Source of the DNA: Chloroherpetonaceae bacterium | Lineage (GTDB): Bacteria > Bacteroidota > Chlorobiia > Chlorobiales > Chloroherpetonaceae | Length of the DNA stretch: 64,000 nt | Reading direction: 5' to 3' | Assembly: GCA_028277445.1 (NCBI GenBank) | Contig: JANQGG010000025.1 | Coordinates: forward strand, 24,522-88,521 | Part shown: piece by piece, positions 16,693 to 28,000 of the stretch | Numbering within the stretch: the stretch's first letter is position 1 | Layout: the number at the start of each line of letters is the position of its first letter | Notes under the pieces: generated by a model | What the model was told of the DNA's origin: nothing | The model's database searches: none | The model's input: only the letters and a program-made list of their open reading frames with translations | Program-made: the position numbers and the translations under genes

Positions 16693-17658
16693 ATGTTCAG
16701 CTACATTCTTCGGAGAATTCTAATTGCGATTCCTTTAATTTTCGGGGTGCTAACCATTACGTTTTTTATTATTCGACTGGCTCCGGGCGATCCGGCGTCG
16801 TTCTTTATCCAACCTGGTATAAGCCCCAATGTTGCCGAGCAAATGCGCGAGCAATACGGCCTGAACGATTCACTGCCTATCCAGTATGTCAAATGGCTGG
16901 GCAATATTTTGCAAGGCGACTTCGGACGAAGTTTCAGCCGCCATCAGCCGGTTTTTGATGTTATCATTCAAGCCGTGCCTATAACGGTTTCTATTGCGGT
17001 TTTAGCGTTATTCTTTAATTTTTTCTTTGGCCTCATTATCGGGATTATTTCTGCCGTTAAACAAAATTCCAAACTTGATCGTGGGCTTACTATCGGTGCA
17101 TTGTTTTTTTACTCCATGCCGGAATTTTGGCTTGCATTGATGTTGATCATCATCTTTGCGCTGCATTTGCAAATTTTGCCGGCAAGCAATCTTAATGAAA
17201 TCGGCGCCGACGCCCTACCGCCGTTTGAGTATTTTTTGGATCGGCTCACCCATTTGATCTTACCAGTAAGCGTTTTAAGCATTAACGGTTCGGCCGGCAT
17301 TGCAAGGTATGTTCGCGGCAGCATGTTGGAGGTGATTCGCCAAGACTACATTCGCACCGCGCGCGCCAAAGGGCTTAAAGAATCGGTAATTATTTTAAAA
17401 CACGCATTAAGAAATGCGCTTTTGCCGGTGGTTACTATTTTAGGGGGTTCGTTGCCGTTTATTTTAAGTGGCGCTTTATTTATTGAGGTGATTTTTGCAC
17501 TGCCCGGCATGGGACGCATCACGGTTGATGCCATTTTTGCCAGGGACTACCCCTTAATCATTGCCAACACATTTCTTTCAGGCACGCTTATTATTTTAGG
17601 CAACCTGCTTGCCGATGTGCTTTACGCCATTGTTGATCCCCGAATCAAATTAGATTAG
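16693..17658 (+). CDS. Peptide ABC transporter permease, OppB/DppB type
   Basis: 321 residues with six predicted membrane helices. The N-terminal TM_PBP1_N segment is SYILRRILIAIPLIFGVLTI followed by ITFFIIRLAPGDPASFF. The EAA loop is RTARAKGLKESVIILKHALR followed by NALLPVVTILG. These are diagnostic for DppB/OppB. It should form a heteromeric channel with an OppC-type permease not seen here. The most plausible substrate-binding partner is the lipoprotein at 12204, separated by the accessory patch. ruvB follows 40 bp downstream. Confidence 0.92.
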   Translation: MFSYILRRILIAIPLIFGVLTITFFIIRLAPGDPASFFIQPGISPNVAEQMREQYGLNDSLPIQYVKWLGNILQGDFGRSFSRHQPVFDVIIQAVPITVSIAVLALFFNFFFGLIIGIISAVKQNSKLDRGLTIGALFFYSMPEFWLALMLIIIFALHLQILPASNLNEIGADALPPFEYFLDRLTHLILPVSVLSINGSAGIARYVRGSMLEVIRQDYIRTARAKGLKESVIILKHALRNALLPVVTILGGSLPFILSGALFIEVIFALPGMGRITVDAIFARDYPLIIANTFLSGTLIILGNLLADVLYAIVDPRIKLD

Positions 17659-17722
17659 TGTTGAATCGCAATCCAGAATTTGCTAATATGAGCCTTAATT
17701 GCTCATCAAATCGTTAGTTGTT

Positions 17723-18754
17723 GTGAAAAATCCTGATTTGTCAAATAGCGCAGCTTCTCAAGAAATTAAAGTCGAAGAGCAGCTTCGGCCTTACCATTTC
17801 AAAGAGTTTACCGGCCAAAAAAAAATTGTTGATAACTTATCCATTTTTATTAAAGCTGCCCGGCAACGAAAGGATGCATTGGATCATGTATTGCTTTCAG
17901 GCCCTCCGGGATTGGGGAAAACCACTTTGGCTCACATTATTGCTCATGAAATGGGCGTTGGGATTAAAACCACATCCGGCCCGGTTATCGATAAACCCGG
18001 CGATCTGGCCGGCCTTTTAACCAGTCTTGAAACCGGCGATGTTTTGTTTATTGATGAAATCCACCGGTTAAATACCGCTGTTGAAGAATACCTGTATTCC
18101 GCAATGGAAGATTACAAACTGGATATCATGCTCGATAGCGGCCCGGCTTCGCGATGCGTTCAGATTGCCATTTCTCCATTCACGCTTATTGGCGCTACAA
18201 CACGTTCGGGGCTTTTAAGCGATCCTCTTCGGGCCAGGTTCGGCATCAGTTTCAGACTGGATTACTACTCATCGGAGTTGCTGCAAAAAATCGTACTCCG
18301 CTCTGCTAAGCTTTTAGGGATTGGCATCGAGCAAACCGGCGCGGAAGAAATTGCTCGCCGGTCGCGTGGCACCCCACGTATTGCCAACCGTTTATTACGC
18401 CGGGCACGTGATTTTGCCCAGGTTGGAGGTTCAAATTCAATCAGTCAGGAAATTGCACATTCCACCCTACTGGCGTTGGAAATTGATGAATACGGTTTGG
18501 ATGATATGGATAAGCGCTTGATTTCAACCTTGATAGAAAAGTATAAAGGCGGGCCGGTTGGCATTTCAAATCTTTCGGTGGCCATTGGCGAAGAACAGGA
18601 TACCATCCAGGAAGTCTATGAGCCATACTTAATTCAGGAAGGTTACATTTTCAGAACGCCACGCGGCAGAATGGCCACTGATCTGGCTTACGAACGTTTT
18701 GGGTTTGTTAAATCGCCTAAAAACGATGAATCAAATTTATTCAATCAACCCTGA
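17723..18754 (+). CDS. ruvB: Holliday junction branch migration ATPase RuvB
   Basis: About 343 residues from the GTG at 17723 (a TTG at 17699 is also in frame and would add eight residues). Visible features: the RuvB start [15 protein letters not shown], Walker A GPPGLGKT, Walker [11 protein letters not shown], sensor 1 [20 protein letters not shown], and the C-terminal winged helix ending [16 protein letters not shown]. It drives branch migration with RuvA, which is not in the window. GTG is preferred because RuvB proteins normally have about 25 residues before the LRP motif. It may be transcribed with the preceding permease gene. Confidence 0.95.
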   Translation: MKNPDLSNSAASQEIKVEEQLRPYHFKEFTGQKKIVDNLSIFIKAARQRKDALDHVLLSGPPGLGKTTLAHIIAHEMGVGIKTTSGPVIDKPGDLAGLLTSLETGDVLFIDEIHRLNTAVEEYLYSAMEDYKLDIMLDSGPASRCVQIAISPFTLIGATTRSGLLSDPLRARFGISFRLDYYSSELLQKIVLRSAKLLGIGIEQTGAEEIARRSRGTPRIANRLLRRARDFAQVGGSNSISQEIAHSTLLALEIDEYGLDDMDKRLISTLIEKYKGGPVGISNLSVAIGEEQDTIQEVYEPYLIQEGYIFRTPRGRMATDLAYERFGFVKSPKNDESNLFNQP

Positions 18755-18877
18755 ATTTTAGCTTTTGTTACCGGATAAATTTTTTTAGTTTTTTTCATGT
18801 TAGGGTTATGGTTATTTTTTTAATGCCAAAAGTTTTGACAACATTACTTAGTGCGTATCACGATTAAACGGGCTAAC

Positions 18878-20602
18878 ATGGTTAAGCTTAGCTATTTCTA
18901 TCTATTATTAGTCATAGGTTTTGGGTTTAATACACCTCTTAATGCACAATCAACTGATCCAACGCCTGCAGAGCAAAAAAAAGCCACCCAACATTTGGTA
19001 AATGGCGCTTTGTTTGAGGCAAAAGATCAATTTTCTCAAGCCATACTGGAATATGAGGAAGCGTTGAAATATGTGCCAAATGCTGCTGCTATTCATTTTT
19101 CAATCGCCAAATCGTATCGAAACTTAGATCAAACTAAAACAGCTATTGCGCCTGCAATCAGAGCGGTCGAATTGGATTCAACCAACAAATGGTATTTGGA
19201 GCTTTTAGGAAGACTTTATTTTGAAGAGCGCGACTTCGAAAACGCAGCGATCCAGTTTAATCGCATATGGCATTTGTTTCCCGGAAATTATAACGCGCTA
19301 TACTATATGGCCGCGTCTTATGCCGCTTCAAATAAACCCGAGCGTGCGTTACCTGTTTATCAGCAAATGATAAATCAATTTGGTTTTGATTTTGATGTCT
19401 TATCCCAAAAATTTATTGTCCATGTTCAGCTTAAGCAATACCACGCGGCAATCAGTACATTGGAAGATATGATTATTATGTCGCCAAATAATGTTGAGCT
19501 CTATCGAACATTGGGTGACATGCGAATTAAGGTTAAGCGTTATAAAGATGCCATCAGGGCTTACCGGGATGCCTTATCTATTGATCCTAACGATTTAAAA
19601 TCGCAACTTTCGCTGGCCGAAGCTTATTTAAAATTCAATGATATTCCCAAATTCAGGCAAGCTATTTTAGCATTGTTTGAAAACAAAACTCTTGAAGTGG
19701 ATGATAAAATCGGCATAGCGGAGCTTTATTTTAGGCGTATTGGTTCGGATAGCACCATGATCAAACCCACCATGGTGATTTTAAATGAAATCCAAAAAAA
19801 CTATCCCAAAGAATGGAAAATTCACCTTTTCAAAGGCATTATTCACCTCGGCCAGCAGCAACACATCAAAGCTATTGAAGACTTTAAAAATGTCACCCAA
19901 CTGGCGCCTGAAAATGATTTCGGATGGGAAAATTTAGCTGTAGGGTACCTGAGCGTTGAAAACTACAAATCGGCTGCAAAAACATTAAAGACAGCGTTAA
20001 CCCACATTAAAGAACCAAAGTTCAGGCTGTTGCTTTTGCTCGGCATTGCACTAAATCAAAACCTGAACGACTCCGAAGCCATTTATTACCTTGAAAAAGC
20101 ATTGGCTTCCGATACCCTGAATACTTTGGATGTCACTTCAAAAATTCAGGCGCTAAGCACGTTGGCCATTTCTTACGATCGCCAAAAACGCTATACCGAA
20201 AGTATTAACAGTTATGAGCAAGCGCTTATCCTTGCGCCAAATAACCCGCTTATTTTAAATAACCTGGCTTATAGTTTATCCGAACAAAATCTTCAGCTTG
20301 AACGCTGCCTGGAAATGGCCAAATCAGCCGTTGAACAAGAGCCTGATAATGGCGCATATCTTGATACTATGGGTTGGATCTATTACAAACTTGGAAAATA
20401 TGAAGAAGCCCGCATTTGGATTCAAAAAGCGTTATCGGTTGGCCGTATCAGTCCGGTAGTCGAGGAGCACCTTGGGGATGTCTATTTTAAACTGGGCGAT
20501 ATGGAAAAAGCCAAGTACCATTGGACAAATGCCCTAAAGAGAGATCAAAACAACATTTCGCTTCAGCAAAAGGTTAATGAATACTTCCCCGAAACCAAGT
20601 AG
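18878..20602 (+). CDS. Secreted/periplasmic tetratricopeptide repeat protein
   Basis: About 574 residues from the ATG at 18878. An in-frame GTG at 18851 would put nine charged residues ahead of the signal peptide (LSYFYLLLVIGFGFNTPLNAQ). The mature protein is almost entirely TPR units, for example FSQAILEYEEALKYVPN, YKDAIRAYRDALSIDPND, HIKAIEDFKNVTQLAPEN, YTESINSYEQALILAPNN and YEEARIWIQKALSVGR. About twelve repeats can be counted. Such proteins scaffold envelope complexes; the partner is unknown. The stop at 20602 faces the convergent peptidase gene, with only 5 bp between them and no visible terminator hairpin. Confidence 0.87.
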   Translation: MVKLSYFYLLLVIGFGFNTPLNAQSTDPTPAEQKKATQHLVNGALFEAKDQFSQAILEYEEALKYVPNAAAIHFSIAKSYRNLDQTKTAIAPAIRAVELDSTNKWYLELLGRLYFEERDFENAAIQFNRIWHLFPGNYNALYYMAASYAASNKPERALPVYQQMINQFGFDFDVLSQKFIVHVQLKQYHAAISTLEDMIIMSPNNVELYRTLGDMRIKVKRYKDAIRAYRDALSIDPNDLKSQLSLAEAYLKFNDIPKFRQAILALFENKTLEVDDKIGIAELYFRRIGSDSTMIKPTMVILNEIQKNYPKEWKIHLFKGIIHLGQQQHIKAIEDFKNVTQLAPENDFGWENLAVGYLSVENYKSAAKTLKTALTHIKEPKFRLLLLLGIALNQNLNDSEAIYYLEKALASDTLNTLDVTSKIQALSTLAISYDRQKRYTESINSYEQALILAPNNPLILNNLAYSLSEQNLQLERCLEMAKSAVEQEPDNGAYLDTMGWIYYKLGKYEEARIWIQKALSVGRISPVVEEHLGDVYFKLGDMEKAKYHWTNALKRDQNNISLQQKVNEYFPETK

Positions 20603-20607
20603 TGTTT

Positions 20608-22899
20608 TCAAAATCCCTTTTGAATTTCTTCCTGATCGCAAAGCACGCTATTTAAATAATTAAAGGTTAAATGCTTTGGTCTTAAGGGTAGATTGTTAAT
20701 CTCTATCACCGTTTCCGGGTCTTTGATCCAGCTTCTAAATCGTAAGAACTGGTTGTTGCCAAAACTGATCTGCATTGGCACCATCATTTTAAACGCTTTG
20801 TTGCCTTGAGTCTTTTGAACCACCACAATCTTTAAGTCGTAGGTGTTTTCAAGGCCTTTACGGTAGGTGTAATAATACTGGTATTTGGGTATGTCCGTAC
20901 CGACAACCCATTGATCAAAAAACCAATCCAAATCCTGTTTGGTGTAGGTTTCAACAAATTCCTGAAAATTCAAAGTACTAACCTCTTTGCCTTGGTAGGT
21001 TTTATAGTATGCCTTAAGCATATTTTGAAACCGACTATCGTCCAGATTTTCCAAATCTTTCATCATGTTTCGAAGCATATGTAACACCCATGCCCCCTTT
21101 TTATAGACAATCAACTCAAAATCCTCCCGATTGTGCACTTCAGCCAACCTGTTGCCTAACCACAATGATTTTAACGTTTTGTTAGATTTAATCAACCGTT
21201 GCTCTTCTTTAATAAGCTGATCTTTCCATGATATTAATATTTGATCAGTTGCTTCAGGATCTTTTTCAATAGTTTCCAGATACATTAGAGCGGAATACTC
21301 GGCAAACGATTCAGCCAACCAGCGATCATGATAGGTTTTGTATTTTAAACCAACACCCCACCACAAATGCGCTATTTCATGAGCGATAAAAATTTCATTC
21401 CAGGGGTGTTTGTAGTCATCAAAAACTTTTGTTGTTAGGTTGATATGGCCATCGTACGTTTCACCGTGCAAAAACGGGATTTCAGTCACCCAAAGTTTAT
21501 CGTATGAAAGCTTTCCAAAAATGGTTTGAAACAACAAATAACTCTGAGCAACATCTTTTCCAACATTTTGAATTTTCTTGCCCGAGTGTGTTGCATGGTA
21601 TTGCCAGATATGGAAATCCGGTAATCGCTCGTCCTGGATATGAAGTTCTCTGAAATCCCCTAAACTAAAATAAATTTTATTCGATGGCTGTTCCGATACC
21701 CATCGGGTTTTGTGCATACCATTCACCAGAGCATCCTCAACCTTAGTCCCTATTGAAGAAAGCCTTAGATCCCTCGGTGAAAAGAATGTTAAATCGTAAC
21801 GGACATTATCATTGCCATCCAATTGAGGATACCATATCGATTCGGGATTCAAAACCAACCGACCAGCAATTTCTATAAGGGGTGAACCCGAATACTCAAT
21901 GTCGTACTCCAAAAGCTCGCCGGGTTTGGCATAATCATCGCAATGAATCCACAAGTACGGGGTTCCTTCAGGTTTGATAAAATTCACCGGGCCATATCCT
22001 TTGCGTTCAACGTGGAAAACTTTAAATGACTTATCAAGTTTTATGTAAATCCAATGTTGAGGATGCTTAATTTTCATGCCAACCGTTGAACTGGCAATAA
22101 ACTCATTATCCCAATCTATCTTAGCTGTAAGTTTTATCTGATGAATTTCATTTTTTGAAGTCTGTAGCCTTAAGAGTTTTTCAGAAGAATTTTCAAGTGA
22201 TGACTCGGATATAATTTGTTTTGTGTTATTGTTTTTGATTCTGAAAAGTTTAACCTGTTCTTTTTCAAAAGGATTGAGCTCATAGACCACCCTGCCAAAA
22301 TTATGGGTATTGATCTGTGCGCAGAACAAACCGTTATTATGGCCTTCCAATAACGTTTTAATAATATCTACGCCTAAGTATTGGCCTTCTTCATCAAGAA
22401 TGTATTCCAGAAAATCATGGATATATCTATTGACATAATTCGGGGTGAAATTTTTTTCAAGATGAATACCTTGATCTCTTAGTTCCTCCAATAACTCATC
22501 AGCAAATATTACAAACGCGATGTTAAAGGTGTCGTAGAAAATTGTGGAATCAAACTCATGCCTGAGTTGATTTTTTTCCAGCTCAGCTTTTGGCGAAAAG
22601 GTTACGTTTCCATTTCCAATAAATAATGCCGCTGAAAGCTTATTGTGAATGGGCTGGCAAAAATAAAAATACCCATCTTTGAATGTTAAAACCGTTGAAG
22701 GGCGTTTTAACTCAAAATAGTCTACATATGCATTTTTGGATTTATCGGGCTGGAGATTAATCAAGCGATTATACACTTGATTGATTGTTGCCGGACTGCT
22801 AAGATCAGTAGCTAGAGCGCTTTTAGTACTCATTAACTGCAATGAGCATAACATGTATAAGCAGCAGAATCTTGATAGTGAAGCGACTCGTACAGACAT
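20608..22899 (-). CDS. M1-family (gluzincin) metallopeptidase
   Basis: 763 residues with a signal peptide (FCCLYMLCSLQLMSTKSALA). The zinc site is FIAHEIAHLWWGVGLKY at about residue 500-515, with the third ligand in WLAESFAEYSALMYLE, matching HExxH-18-E. An N-terminal beta-sandwich of about 400 residues precedes it. The exopeptidase GxMEN motif is not obvious: FLHGETYDGHINLTT stands in its place, so aminopeptidase specificity is uncertain. Expected in the periplasm or at the surface. A hydrophobic region and a downstream beta domain (QYYYTYRKGLENTYDLKIVV) complete it. It stands alone, convergent with the TPR gene. Confidence 0.88.
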   Translation of the reverse strand: MSVRVASLSRFCCLYMLCSLQLMSTKSALATDLSSPATINQVYNRLINLQPDKSKNAYVDYFELKRPSTVLTFKDGYFYFCQPIHNKLSAALFIGNGNVTFSPKAELEKNQLRHEFDSTIFYDTFNIAFVIFADELLEELRDQGIHLEKNFTPNYVNRYIHDFLEYILDEEGQYLGVDIIKTLLEGHNNGLFCAQINTHNFGRVVYELNPFEKEQVKLFRIKNNNTKQIISESSLENSSEKLLRLQTSKNEIHQIKLTAKIDWDNEFIASSTVGMKIKHPQHWIYIKLDKSFKVFHVERKGYGPVNFIKPEGTPYLWIHCDDYAKPGELLEYDIEYSGSPLIEIAGRLVLNPESIWYPQLDGNDNVRYDLTFFSPRDLRLSSIGTKVEDALVNGMHKTRWVSEQPSNKIYFSLGDFRELHIQDERLPDFHIWQYHATHSGKKIQNVGKDVAQSYLLFQTIFGKLSYDKLWVTEIPFLHGETYDGHINLTTKVFDDYKHPWNEIFIAHEIAHLWWGVGLKYKTYHDRWLAESFAEYSALMYLETIEKDPEATDQILISWKDQLIKEEQRLIKSNKTLKSLWLGNRLAEVHNREDFELIVYKKGAWVLHMLRNMMKDLENLDDSRFQNMLKAYYKTYQGKEVSTLNFQEFVETYTKQDLDWFFDQWVVGTDIPKYQYYYTYRKGLENTYDLKIVVVQKTQGNKAFKMMVPMQISFGNNQFLRFRSWIKDPETVIEINNLPLRPKHLTFNYLNSVLCDQEEIQKGF

Positions 22900-23188
22900 G
22901 CTTTCATGGTTTTTAGGTTACCGATCAAGACCTTTCAAGTCAATTTAACAATAATGTAATATAGAACGAATTTAACAAATATTTGATTCTGTAAATATCG
23001 ATTTTATTTGAAGTTAATCGAAAGTTTATCGGTGTTTATCGCATCCAACCTTAATGGGTTTATAACAATCCTGGGGTTGTTCAGCTTTATTTCTGAAATA
23101 AACGCTAAAAAAATGTGCGACGTTTTTTAAGTCGTTGTGGAATTTTTAGGCGAAACATTTTGCATCCAAAACTCAAGTCTGATTGGTT

Positions 23189-23557
23189 TTACAATTTCTG
23201 AGCATGCCTTTCTTTGAAATAGTCTAAGGCTTTAAGCACAAAACGCGAATAAGCGCCCGCTTGCCCGCCACCCATTTCAATGGCAACATCGATGGTTTCA
23301 TATATCTCTTCATCGCTTGCGCCGGCTTTGATAGCTTGGCCCAAATGCCACTCCATACATGGTTCGCATTTTGTGACTATTGAAATCGAAAGCGCCATAA
23401 GCTCTTTTGTTTTTTTGGTTAACGCGCCATCCTGAAACGCTTTTTCTTCCAAATCCAGAAACGACCGATATGTCTTCACATTTTCCAAAAAACGTTTATG
23501 TAATTTTTTCCTGTCCTCAATACTTTGATCAATTTTTTTGACATTCAAATCGTCCAT
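23189..23557 (-). CDS. AhpD-like / carboxymuconolactone decarboxylase family protein
   Basis: 122 residues. The core is KELMALSISIVTKCEPCMEW followed by HLGQAIKAGASDEEIYETID. It contains the redox CxxC (KCEPC) followed by the conserved His, as in AhpD-type proteins. It then has VAIEMGGGQAGAYSRFVLKA. Such proteins act in peroxide defence or as small thiol reductases, but most are uncharacterised. Upstream of the ATG (23557) the minus strand reads CGGAGGAAAAC, a good ribosome-binding site. Monocistronic. Confidence 0.86.
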   Translation of the reverse strand: MDDLNVKKIDQSIEDRKKLHKRFLENVKTYRSFLDLEEKAFQDGALTKKTKELMALSISIVTKCEPCMEWHLGQAIKAGASDEEIYETIDVAIEMGGGQAGAYSRFVLKALDYFKERHAQKL

Positions 23558-23880
23558 TGTTTTCCTCCGATCGTTTTATTCTTTTTTTGCCGTTATGGTT
23601 TTTCAACAATATATGCTTTGGCAATAAAAAATTTTCCTATAGCCTATCCATAGAGACCTGAACTCATAATAATGAGATGGTCACATATTATGGCAGCTGG
23701 CAAATTTCAATCCGAATATAATTTCAGGGGGTGATTCCAACCGGAGTCTTCAGCTTGAATGTCGTAATGGCCATTGCACTCGACGCATACCTATGAAGGT
23801 GATAATCAATATAAATGAAAAAAGCCCACGAAATCTTCGCGGGCTTCTTTTAAATCCGATGTTTGCAGGAAATGTACCGA
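23558..23880. other. Intergenic region with one terminator
   Basis: 323 bp. Apart from the hairpin at 23822-23846, nothing resembling a gene, RNA or repeat was recognised. Confidence 0.5.
23822..23846 (-). terminator. Terminator for the DHODH-like/nifJ side
   Basis: AAGCCCACGAA and TTCGCGGGCTT form an 11-bp stem with one mismatch around ATC. On the minus strand it is followed by a T-run (complement of the A-run at 23817-23823). It lies about 35 bp past the stop of the gene at 23881. Confidence 0.85.
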
Positions 23881-24879
23881 TCAAACCTGAGGCTTGTAAC
23901 TGCGCAAAGCCTTCATGTACTGAGCGCGTTCAAAAGCGCTTGGATCGGCAACGTTTCTTTGGCTCATGCTTCCACGCATTTGCTGAACGGACTCATATTC
24001 ATGCACTTCCATCCATTCTTTCATTTCTTGCTCAATAAATTTAATGTGGCCTATGCCGTTTCGTAAAAGCGCAGAGCACAGCATGGTTACATTAGCGCCG
24101 GCCATGAGCATTTTTAGCACATCCGAGGCTTGATGAATACCGCTGGTTGCCGCCAAATCGGCCTCAACCCGACTATATAATATAGCCACCCAACGCAACG
24201 GCAAACGACGTGCATGCGAAGTGCTTAAAACTACATTCGGAACAACTTCCAATTCTTCAAGGTCAATATCCGGTTGATAAAAACGGTTAAATAACACCAA
24301 TCCGTTAGCACCTGCATCAACCAAATGGTTTGCAAAATTAGCCAGATTACTGAAATACGGACTTAACTTAATGGCAACCGGTACTTTAACTGTAGATTTC
24401 AAACATTTTAAAATATTGATGTAATTGCGCTCAATATCTGTTGATGACGTATCTAACTCAGTTGGTATGGAATAAATATTAAGTTCAATGGCATCAGCGC
24501 CGGCTTCTTCCATGAGCTTGGCGTAATTGATCCAGTCACCAACATCTGAACCATTGATACTGGCAATCACAGGAATATCTACCGCTTCCTTTGCATTTCG
24601 GATATGATTTAAATATTCATTTGGACCAAGGTGAAATTCAGAAGGCTCGGGAAAATAGGTGATGGATTCGGCATAGCTTTCTGTGCCTTGCGTTAAATGG
24701 TGATGAAGCTCTTGCTGTTCATTACGAATTTGCTCTTCAAAAAGCGAATAAAGCACGACAGCTGATGCCCCGGAATCTTCCATACGTTTGATATTGGAGA
24801 TTTCTTCAGATAAAGGCGATGCGGAAACAACCAGAGGTGATTTCAAGTCAAGCCCAAGATAGCTTGTGCTGAGATTCAT
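23881..24879 (-). CDS. Dihydroorotate dehydrogenase-like protein
   Basis: 332 residues with a DHODH-type TIM barrel. Features: MNLSTSYLGLDLKSPLVVSA at the start, IPVIASINGSDVGDW, AGADAIELNIYSIP (where DHODH has an NxSCPN-type segment), VPVAIKLSPYFSNLANF, NGLVLFNRFYQPDIDLE, and a C-terminal FMN phosphate loop region (ATSGIHQASDVLKMLMAGAN). The usual catalytic Ser/Cys segment is altered, so true dihydroorotate oxidation is uncertain. A gene of this type often accompanies pyruvate:ferredoxin oxidoreductase, as here (125 bp downstream of nifJ on the same strand), which suggests a redox role. Confidence 0.86.
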   Translation of the reverse strand: MNLSTSYLGLDLKSPLVVSASPLSEEISNIKRMEDSGASAVVLYSLFEEQIRNEQQELHHHLTQGTESYAESITYFPEPSEFHLGPNEYLNHIRNAKEAVDIPVIASINGSDVGDWINYAKLMEEAGADAIELNIYSIPTELDTSSTDIERNYINILKCLKSTVKVPVAIKLSPYFSNLANFANHLVDAGANGLVLFNRFYQPDIDLEELEVVPNVVLSTSHARRLPLRWVAILYSRVEADLAATSGIHQASDVLKMLMAGANVTMLCSALLRNGIGHIKFIEQEMKEWMEVHEYESVQQMRGSMSQRNVADPSAFERAQYMKALRSYKPQV

Positions 24880-25004
24880 GATTTAATTCCTTTCAAAAAA
24901 TTACAGAATTACATATTTCAATCGAGCTTGAAAAATTCTAGCGCCACTCGCTAACAAATGGCGCCAGATTTACAAGCTAAAACTTCATTTTGCTTAACTA
25001 AAGA

Positions 25005-28000
25005 TTACTTGTTTTTAGAAAGCGCTTCTTTTAAATCAACCTCGCTGTTTGCCGTGCCATTCAATTCGTAATGGCGATCAGCCAGGTACTTGTAAGTTTG
25101 ATATCGTCGAATTGCATCCTGCTGTGCTTTTGCATACAAAAACTTCGCTTCTTCAGGATGTGTATTCTTTAACATTTTGAATCGATTTTCCATATCCAGA
25201 TAGTGAGAAACCGGAATCTTTGGCGCTTTTGAATCCAACTGCAATGGATTTTCACCTCTCAGCAATCGATCAGGATTGTAACGATAAAGCATCCATTGGG
25301 CGGATTCAACGGCGGCTTTCTGATTCTTCATACCCGTTGTCATATTAATTCCGTGCGCCACGCAATGGCTGTAAGCAATAATTAACGATGGGCCGTCAAA
25401 CGCTTCAGCTTCAATAATGGCTTTTAACGTTTGCTCGTCTCTAGCTCCCATAGCCACGCTTGCCACATAACAAGTGCCATATGTCATTGCGATTAGCCCT
25501 AAATCCTTCTTTTCCACAGGCCGTCCTGCGGCTGCAAATTTAGCGACAGCTCCCAACGGTGTCGCTTTAGAAGCCTGACCACCCGTATTTGAATAGACTT
25601 CGGTATCTAAAACCAATAAATTGACATTTCTACCGCTAGCCACAACGTGATCAACGCCGCTATAACCGATATCATACGCCCAGCCATCGCCTCCAAATCC
25701 CCAAACGCTCTTTTTAGCAAGCATATCGGCAACCATTTCCAGAGAGCGGGCTTCCTGAGAATGAATATGTTTAAGTTTCTCTTTTAATATTTCAATGCGT
25801 TCGCGCTGATCAAAAATATCGGGTTCGGTGTGTTGTTCAGCGTTAATGATTGCCGACGCCAGATCATCCCCAATATCTCCCGCTAATTTCTTAACCAGTT
25901 CAGCGGCATATTCTTGTTGCTTATCGATGGACACTCTAAACCCTAAAGCAAATTCCGCTGTGTCTTCAAAAAGCGAGTTCGACCATGTTGGCCCTCTTCC
26001 TTCCGGATTTACCGCAAAAGGCGTTGTTGGAAGATTTCCGCCAAAGATTGAAGAACAACCCGTTGCATTTCCAATCACCAACCGATCGCCGAACAACTGA
26101 GAGACCATTTTCACATATGGTGTTTCTCCGCATCCTGAACAAGCGCCGGAGAACTCAAATAGCGGTTGTTGAATTTGTTGATGCTTAATAGAATCAATTT
26201 TTATTTTGCGACGATCGTACTCAGGAAGCGACAAGAAGAACTTCCAATTTTCTTTTTCTTGCGCATGAATGGGTTTTACCTCTTCCATATTGATCGCTTT
26301 CAACCGGGTTTCCTGCTTATTTTTGGCCGGGCACATATCCACGCATATCTCGCATCCGGTGCAATCTTCAACCGATACCTGAATGGTAAAGTTATGATTG
26401 TCCGCTTTCCATGATTTATCTTTTCCTTCAATGGATTTGAACGTTTCCGGCGCATCTTTCAGCAACTCTTTATCATAAACTTTAACCCGAATGACACCGT
26501 GAGGACAAACCATTGCGCACTTGCCACACTGAATGCATACATCGGGATCCCAAACCGGAACCGTTTCAGAAAGGTTGCGTTTCTCATACTGTGCGGTTGC
26601 CGTTGGATAAGTTCCATCGTCAGGTAAAACGCTTACCGGAAGATCATCGCCCTGACCGGCAATAATCGTTCCTAACACATTGCGAACAAACTCAGGCGCA
26701 TCCCCAGAAATCAATGGGTTTAGCTCAATTGTGCTTGTAACTTTTTCAGGAATTTTAACTTCTTGTAGGTGCGAAAGTGCATTTTCAACCGCCTTGATGT
26801 TCATATTAACAATCTCATCGCCTTTTTTTCCATAGGTTTCTCGGATTGAATCTTTAATTTTTTCAATGGCTTCATCTCGCGGCAACACACCCGATATTCC
26901 AAAGAAACATACCTGCATCACAGTGTTGATACGACGTCCCATGCCGCTGGCTGTAGCCACTTCATAGCCGTCTATAACATACATTTTCACTTTTTTCTTA
27001 ATCAGGTTTTCCTGCGCCACTCGCGGTAAATTATCCCAAACCTTATCGGCTGAGTAGTGGGTATTTACCAAAAATGTCCCACCCTCTTTTATGTTTTTAA
27101 GAATATCGAAGTTCTGCAAAAAGAGCCACTGATGACAGCCAATAAAGTTAGCTTCCGATACAAGATAGGTAGAGCGAATTGGCTCAGGCCCAAATCTAAG
27201 GTGAGATGCCGTCATTTTGCCGGCTTTCTTTGAATCATAAACAAAGTATCCCTGAGCAAAGTTATCGGTGTTTTCGCCGATAATTTTAATCGAGTTCTTA
27301 TTGGCGCCAACCGTGCCATCAGAACCGAGTCCATAGAAGAGACCGCGGAATACATGCTCAGGCTCAATAGAAAAGCTTGGATCAAAGTCCAAACTGGTGT
27401 GGCTTAAGTCGTCGTGAATGCCTATTGTAAAATGAGTTTTTGGATTTTCTTTGGAAAGATTATCAAAAACAGCTTTTACCATTGACGGCGTAAATTCTTT
27501 TGAAGACAGGCCATATCTACCGCCAATTACTTTTGGCATGCTTTTAAACTTGCCAAAACCGTTTGCAATCGCCTCATTCAAGGCCGTTACGCAATCTACG
27601 TAAAGCGGCTCTCCGGTGCTGCCCGGCTCTTTAAGACGATCCAAAACAGCAATTTCTTTAACGGTTTCCGGAAACGCTTCCGCGAAAAACTTTGCGCTAA
27701 ATGGACGGTACATTCTAACCTTTAAAACGCCGACTTTTTCATTCTGAGCATTGAGGTAATCAACGGTTTCAACGGTTGTTTCTACGCCGGAACCCATTTG
27801 CACAATAACTCGCTCTGCATCGGGAGCGCCATAATATTCATACAAGCTGTATTTACGACCGGTTAATTCGGCAAATTTATCAAACAAGCGTTGCGTAATA
27901 ACCGGACAGGCTTCATAATACGGATTTACCGTTTCACGAGCCTGGAAATACACATCCGGGTTTTGTGAAGTTCCGCGCAAGACCGGACTATCAGGTGTCA

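Noticed and set aside
23558..23880. tRNA or riboswitch in the gap before the DHODH-like gene
   Set aside because: No cloverleaf, T-loop or conserved riboswitch core could be drawn; only a terminator is supported.
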